Positions 22,921 through 25,035 of a stretch of DNA of 25,035 bases are shown here, piece after piece (positions within the stretch are counted from its first letter, which is position 1; each line of letters opens with the position of its first letter). This stretch comes from an uncultured Candidatus Melainabacteria bacterium (GTDB taxonomy: Bacteria; Cyanobacteriota; Vampirovibrionia; Gastranaerophilales; Gastranaerophilaceae). Under the pieces are notes generated by a model. That model made no database searches, was not told the DNA's origin, and saw only the letters and a list, made by a program, of their open reading frames with translations. The position numbers and the translations under genes are program-made. Location: the NCBI GenBank assembly GCA_934754855.1, contig CAKVJR010000014.1:1-25035 (forward strand), in the 5' to 3' direction.

Positions 22921-23987
22921 TACAAATTTGCTTCATTATACTTGCAAAGGCGTTCAAATTCTGCGATTTGAGCCATTGTAACGTCATACATATCTTCTTT
23001 GTCCAAATAGAATTTTTTGTACCATTCGACAGTAAAATCAATAGTTTTGTCAATATCAAGCGTCGGAGTCCAACCCAAAAGATTTTTAGCCTTATCACTG
23101 TTCAAAACAAGTCTGTCATATTCAAAGAACTTTCCGTCCTCATCTTCAACAATGACGCCTTTTCCATAGACATTGATAAATTTTTGCAAAAAGTCCCGAA
23201 CGCTCAAATTACCGTCCGAATTTGCCCCGAAGTTAAATGCCTGAGCATATTTTTCACCATTTTCATAAAGGCATTTTGCAAGCATTAAATATCCTGACAA
23301 CAAGTCTAAAATATGTTGAAAAGGTCTGACAGTATTTGGTTTACGCAATTTTATTCGGCTTCCGACAGAAACCTCTTTGATAAATTCAGGAATCAATCTG
23401 TCTTGAATCCAATCACCGCCGCCGATTGCGTTACCGCCACGAGCAGTTGCTATGGGGAATTTTCCCGCAGCCTCTGATTTTCTGTAAGTATCCACCATCA
23501 TTTCTTTACAAGCCATTGAGGCAGAATAAATATTTGCACCGCCGATTATGTCTGTTTCAACATTTTCGCCCTCTCTGTTTGCATAGCAGGCACCGCTTGA
23601 AATTTCAAGATATGCTTTTACACAATCATATTTTTTTGCCGCTTCCAAAACATTTACCGCACCCAAAACGTTCGTTTGGAATGTAACGGCGGGATTTTTT
23701 TCGGCAAGACTTACAACCGGTTGAGATGCAAGATTTATAACGATTTCGGGCTTAAATTTTTTCATTACGTCGTTTAATCTTTTTACGTCCATAATATTTC
23801 CAAATTCATTTTTGCAATGACTGTAAAGACGGACTTCTTCGTACATTGAGGGGTCAGTATCGGGTTCGAGTGCATAGCCCAAAACGTTTGCTCCGAGTGA
23901 TTTCAGCCACAGTGTAAGCCAACAACCTTCAAAGCCCGTATGTCCCGTTAAAAAAATTCGTTTATCTCTGTAAAAATCATTAAACAT
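22920..23987 (-). CDS. rfbG: CDP-glucose 4,6-dehydratase-like SDR protein with altered catalytic residues
   Basis: A 355-residue extended short-chain dehydrogenase of the RfbG/DdhB type. The NAD motif is TGHTGFEG (14-21), and the family blocks GGNAIGGGDW (184-193), RPFQHILDLLSGYLMLA (221-237), FNFGAN and LGW are all present. The catalytic positions are not: the usual T-S-D-K reads S130-S131-G132-A133 (SSGACY), and the Y-x3-K motif keeps Tyr154 but has Met158 in place of Lys (YSASMACKE; ATG codon confirmed on the minus strand). It may therefore bind nucleotide or sugar without normal dehydratase activity, or do different chemistry. No CDP-glucose synthesis or other O-antigen genes are adjacent. 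AAAGGA precedes the ATG. It forms an operon with ldpA under a promoter covered by a long palindrome. Confidence 0.85.
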   Translation of the reverse strand: MFNDFYRDKRIFLTGHTGFEGCWLTLWLKSLGANVLGYALEPDTDPSMYEEVRLYSHCKNEFGNIMDVKRLNDVMKKFKPEIVINLASQPVVSLAEKNPAVTFQTNVLGAVNVLEAAKKYDCVKAYLEISSGACYANREGENVETDIIGGANIYSASMACKEMMVDTYRKSEAAGKFPIATARGGNAIGGGDWIQDRLIPEFIKEVSVGSRIKLRKPNTVRPFQHILDLLSGYLMLAKCLYENGEKYAQAFNFGANSDGNLSVRDFLQKFINVYGKGVIVEDEDGKFFEYDRLVLNSDKAKNLLGWTPTLDIDKTIDFTVEWYKKFYLDKEDMYDVTMAQIAEFERLCKYNEANL

Positions 23988-24003
23988 TTAAATATCCTTT
24001 TAA

Positions 24004-24033
24004 TTTGCCGACATATTCAATTATGTCGGTAAA
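24004..24033. promoter_or_regulatory. long inverted repeat over the SDR-ldpA promoter, probable operator
   Basis: TTTGCCGACATA (24004-24015) and TATGTCGGTAAA (24022-24033) are complementary over 12 bp with a single G-T mismatch, separated by TTCAAT. The repeat covers the -10 hexamer and the expected start site, the classical location for a repressor site. No T-run follows on either strand, so a terminator role for the tspO gene upstream is unlikely. Confidence 0.65.
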
Positions 24034-24048
24034 TCAAGAGAATGTCAA
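24020..24048 (-). promoter_or_regulatory. promoter of the SDR-ldpA operon
   Basis: On the minus strand TTGACA (24048-24043) and CATAAT (24025-24020) are separated by 17 bases, near consensus. The start site would be near 24013, leaving a leader of about 25 bases that contains AAAGGA before the ATG at 23987. Confidence 0.75.
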
Positions 24049-24058
24049 TATTTAAGAA

Positions 24059-24463
24059 TTACTGACGTTTTTCGGGATTTAAAACCACGATTTCCCAATT
24101 CAAAAAACATGCAAAACAAACCCAAATCCAATACGGAAGCAATAGTGAAAATGCGATTAAAGACACTTGTGCAAAGAAATATACCGTTATTCCGACAAAA
24201 ACGACAAGCAATAACGACAGAAACAGTGCCGCTTTCGGCTTTTCAAAAACAAAAAATACGGGGGACCATAGAACGTTAACCAAAAATTGAACCACAAACC
24301 AACAAATGCCCTTTATTCTCGAAACGCTGTCAGGAGTAAGGATAACAAGAATAAATCCCAAAAACATTAAAACATACAAAATCGACCACGCAACCTTGAA
24401 AAACTCAGGCGGGGGAGTAATTTTCGGTTTTTTCAAACTTTTGTAAAATTTTCGATTATACAT
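24059..24463 (-). CDS. tspO: TspO/MBR family protein, lacking the first helix
   Basis: Tryptophan-rich membrane protein of 134 residues. It matches the TspO family from the loop after helix 1 onward: KPKITPPPEFFKVAWSILYV, then FLVNVLWSPVFFVFEKP and LLPYWIWVCFACFLNWEIV followed by VLN. Family members are usually about 155-160 residues with five helices. Here the protein starts just before the KPxxTPP loop, so helix 1 is missing. Upstream the same frame stays open for about 20 codons without a start codon or a hydrophobic stretch, so a missed start does not explain it. TspO binds porphyrins and other ligands; in photosynthetic bacteria it affects tetrapyrrole and redox regulation. The ribosome site is poor. 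It is divergent from atpD and lies upstream of the SDR-ldpA operon on the same strand. Confidence 0.88.
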   Translation of the reverse strand: MYNRKFYKSLKKPKITPPPEFFKVAWSILYVLMFLGFILVILTPDSVSRIKGICWFVVQFLVNVLWSPVFFVFEKPKAALFLSLLLVVFVGITVYFFAQVSLIAFSLLLPYWIWVCFACFLNWEIVVLNPEKRQ

Positions 24464-24487
24464 AAAACCATTATTTTGCCCGACTTT

Positions 24488-24502
24488 GCTGATTTCATCA
24501 GC
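24488..24502. repeat. perfect palindrome between tspO and atpD
   Basis: GCTGAT-TTC-ATCAGC is a 6-bp inverted repeat with a 3-base centre. It lies 25 bases before the tspO start and about 30 bases before the atpD -35. No gene ends here, so it is more likely a protein-binding site than a terminator. Confidence 0.4.
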
Positions 24503-24531
24503 CTGTTTGACGATTTTAAGAAATATTTATT

Positions 24532-24562
24532 TTGAGCATAAAAATCATTTTTAAGTTATAAT
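24532..24562 (+). promoter_or_regulatory. putative promoter of atpD
   Basis: TTGAGC (24532-24537) and a perfect TATAAT (24557-24562) are 19 bases apart, a little long. The leader of about 25 bases contains AAAGGTG six bases before the ATG. Confidence 0.5.
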
Positions 24563-24595
24563 TATCACATATACAATGATAGAAAAGGTGTAAAC

Positions 24596-25035
24596 ATGGA
24601 AATATTGACCGAAAAAGAAGGATTAATCACTCAGATTATCGGACCGGTTATCGACGTCGAATTTCAAAACGGTAACCTTCCAAAAATTTATGACGCTTTA
24701 GAAATGTATAACGCAGACGGACAAAAAGTTGTTGCGGAAGTTCAACAACACTTGGGCGAAAACAAGGTTCGCTCGGTTGCAATGTCCTCAACTGACGGAT
24801 TAAAAAGAGGAATGAAAGTTCTTAATACTGAAAATCCTATCTCAATTCCGGTCGGCAATCCGATTTTGGGAAGAATTTTGAACGTTTTGGGCGATGCCGT
24901 TGACAATGCGGGCGAAATTCAAACGGATATGCACTTGCCTATCCACAGAAATGCTCCGACTTTGACGGAACAAAATACCGAAATCGAAATTCTTGAAACG
25001 GGTATCAAGGCAATCGACCTTATTCAACCTTATCA
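24596..25035 (+). CDS. atpD: F1 ATP synthase beta subunit, N-terminal part
   Basis: Catalytic beta subunit of F1Fo ATP synthase, 146 codons before the window ends with the frame open. The beta-barrel start GLITQIIGPVIDVEF, GDAVDNAGEI, the PIHRNAPTLTEQ segment and ILETGIKAIDLI-QPY are diagnostic of beta rather than alpha; the Walker A loop lies just past the edge. The ATG at 24596 follows AAAGGTG. The gene begins its own unit: upstream lies a promoter region and the divergent tspO, not atpG. This matches cyanobacteria and chloroplasts, where beta and epsilon (named atpB and atpE there) are separate from the other subunit genes. Whether epsilon follows cannot be seen. Confidence 0.97.
   Translation, partial: MEILTEKEGLITQIIGPVIDVEFQNGNLPKIYDALEMYNADGQKVVAEVQQHLGENKVRSVAMSSTDGLKRGMKVLNTENPISIPVGNPILGRILNVLGDAVDNAGEIQTDMHLPIHRNAPTLTEQNTEIEILETGIKAIDLIQPY

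Noticed and set aside
24004..24033. Inverted repeat considered as the tspO terminator
   Set aside because: No T-run follows on the minus strand, and the repeat overlaps a good -10 of the next operon, so an operator is the better reading.

Overview
The window is AT-rich bacterial DNA, densely coded, with the standard code and Shine-Dalgarno starts. The gene content suggests a non-photosynthetic relative of Cyanobacteria (Melainabacteria/Vampirovibrionia, perhaps Gastranaerophilales). The evidence is an LdpA-like Fe-S protein, otherwise known from cyanobacteria, an 11-subunit complex I without NuoEFG, an F1-beta gene that begins its own transcription unit as cyanobacterial atpB does, and two prepilins that begin with GFTLAEVLITLVIIGIIA and carry a DxNGDKGPN motif. 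This placement is inference from gene content, not from a phylogeny.

Layout. 1-1119: the 3' end of ispG, a small secreted protein and a hairpin terminator. 1149-10766 (minus): a complete nuoABCDHIJKLMN operon with nearly every junction overlapping or abutting, transcribed from an extended -10 promoter that lies back to back with that of a membrane-anchored TPR protein (10868-11776). 11791-11989: a promoter and a tRNA-Gly/tRNA-Cys pair. 12124-14267: an N-terminal-SPASM radical SAM protein and two zinc-ribbon proteins of unknown function. 14268-14711: a low-coding stretch holding a 32-residue single-span membrane ORF and a strongly self-complementary segment. 14712-16076: two prepilin genes meeting stop to stop. 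16156-18745: an XRE-type regulator, a beta-carbonic anhydrase and an exported PepD-like peptidase. 18744-18827: three copies of a palindromic hairpin. 18855-21893 (minus): a secreted protein of unknown function followed by a GH57/DUF3536 glycoside hydrolase. 21976-24048 (minus): an operon of a CDP-glucose 4,6-dehydratase-like protein with a substituted active site, translationally coupled to the LdpA homologue, with a long inverted repeat over its promoter. 24059-24463 (minus): a short TspO. 24596-end: atpD.

How the genes fit together. The energy genes (11-subunit complex I, F1-beta) imply a proton-pumping quinone reductase probably fed by ferredoxin or another carrier, because no NADH-oxidising module is encoded in or beside the operon. 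LdpA in Synechococcus is a redox sensor that reports quinone-pool state to the circadian clock. A homologue in a genome with a cyanobacterial-type complex I, under an operator-like palindrome and coupled to a probably non-catalytic SDR protein, is the most intriguing unit in the window. The prepilins, XRE regulator and exported proteins form a separate cell-surface theme.
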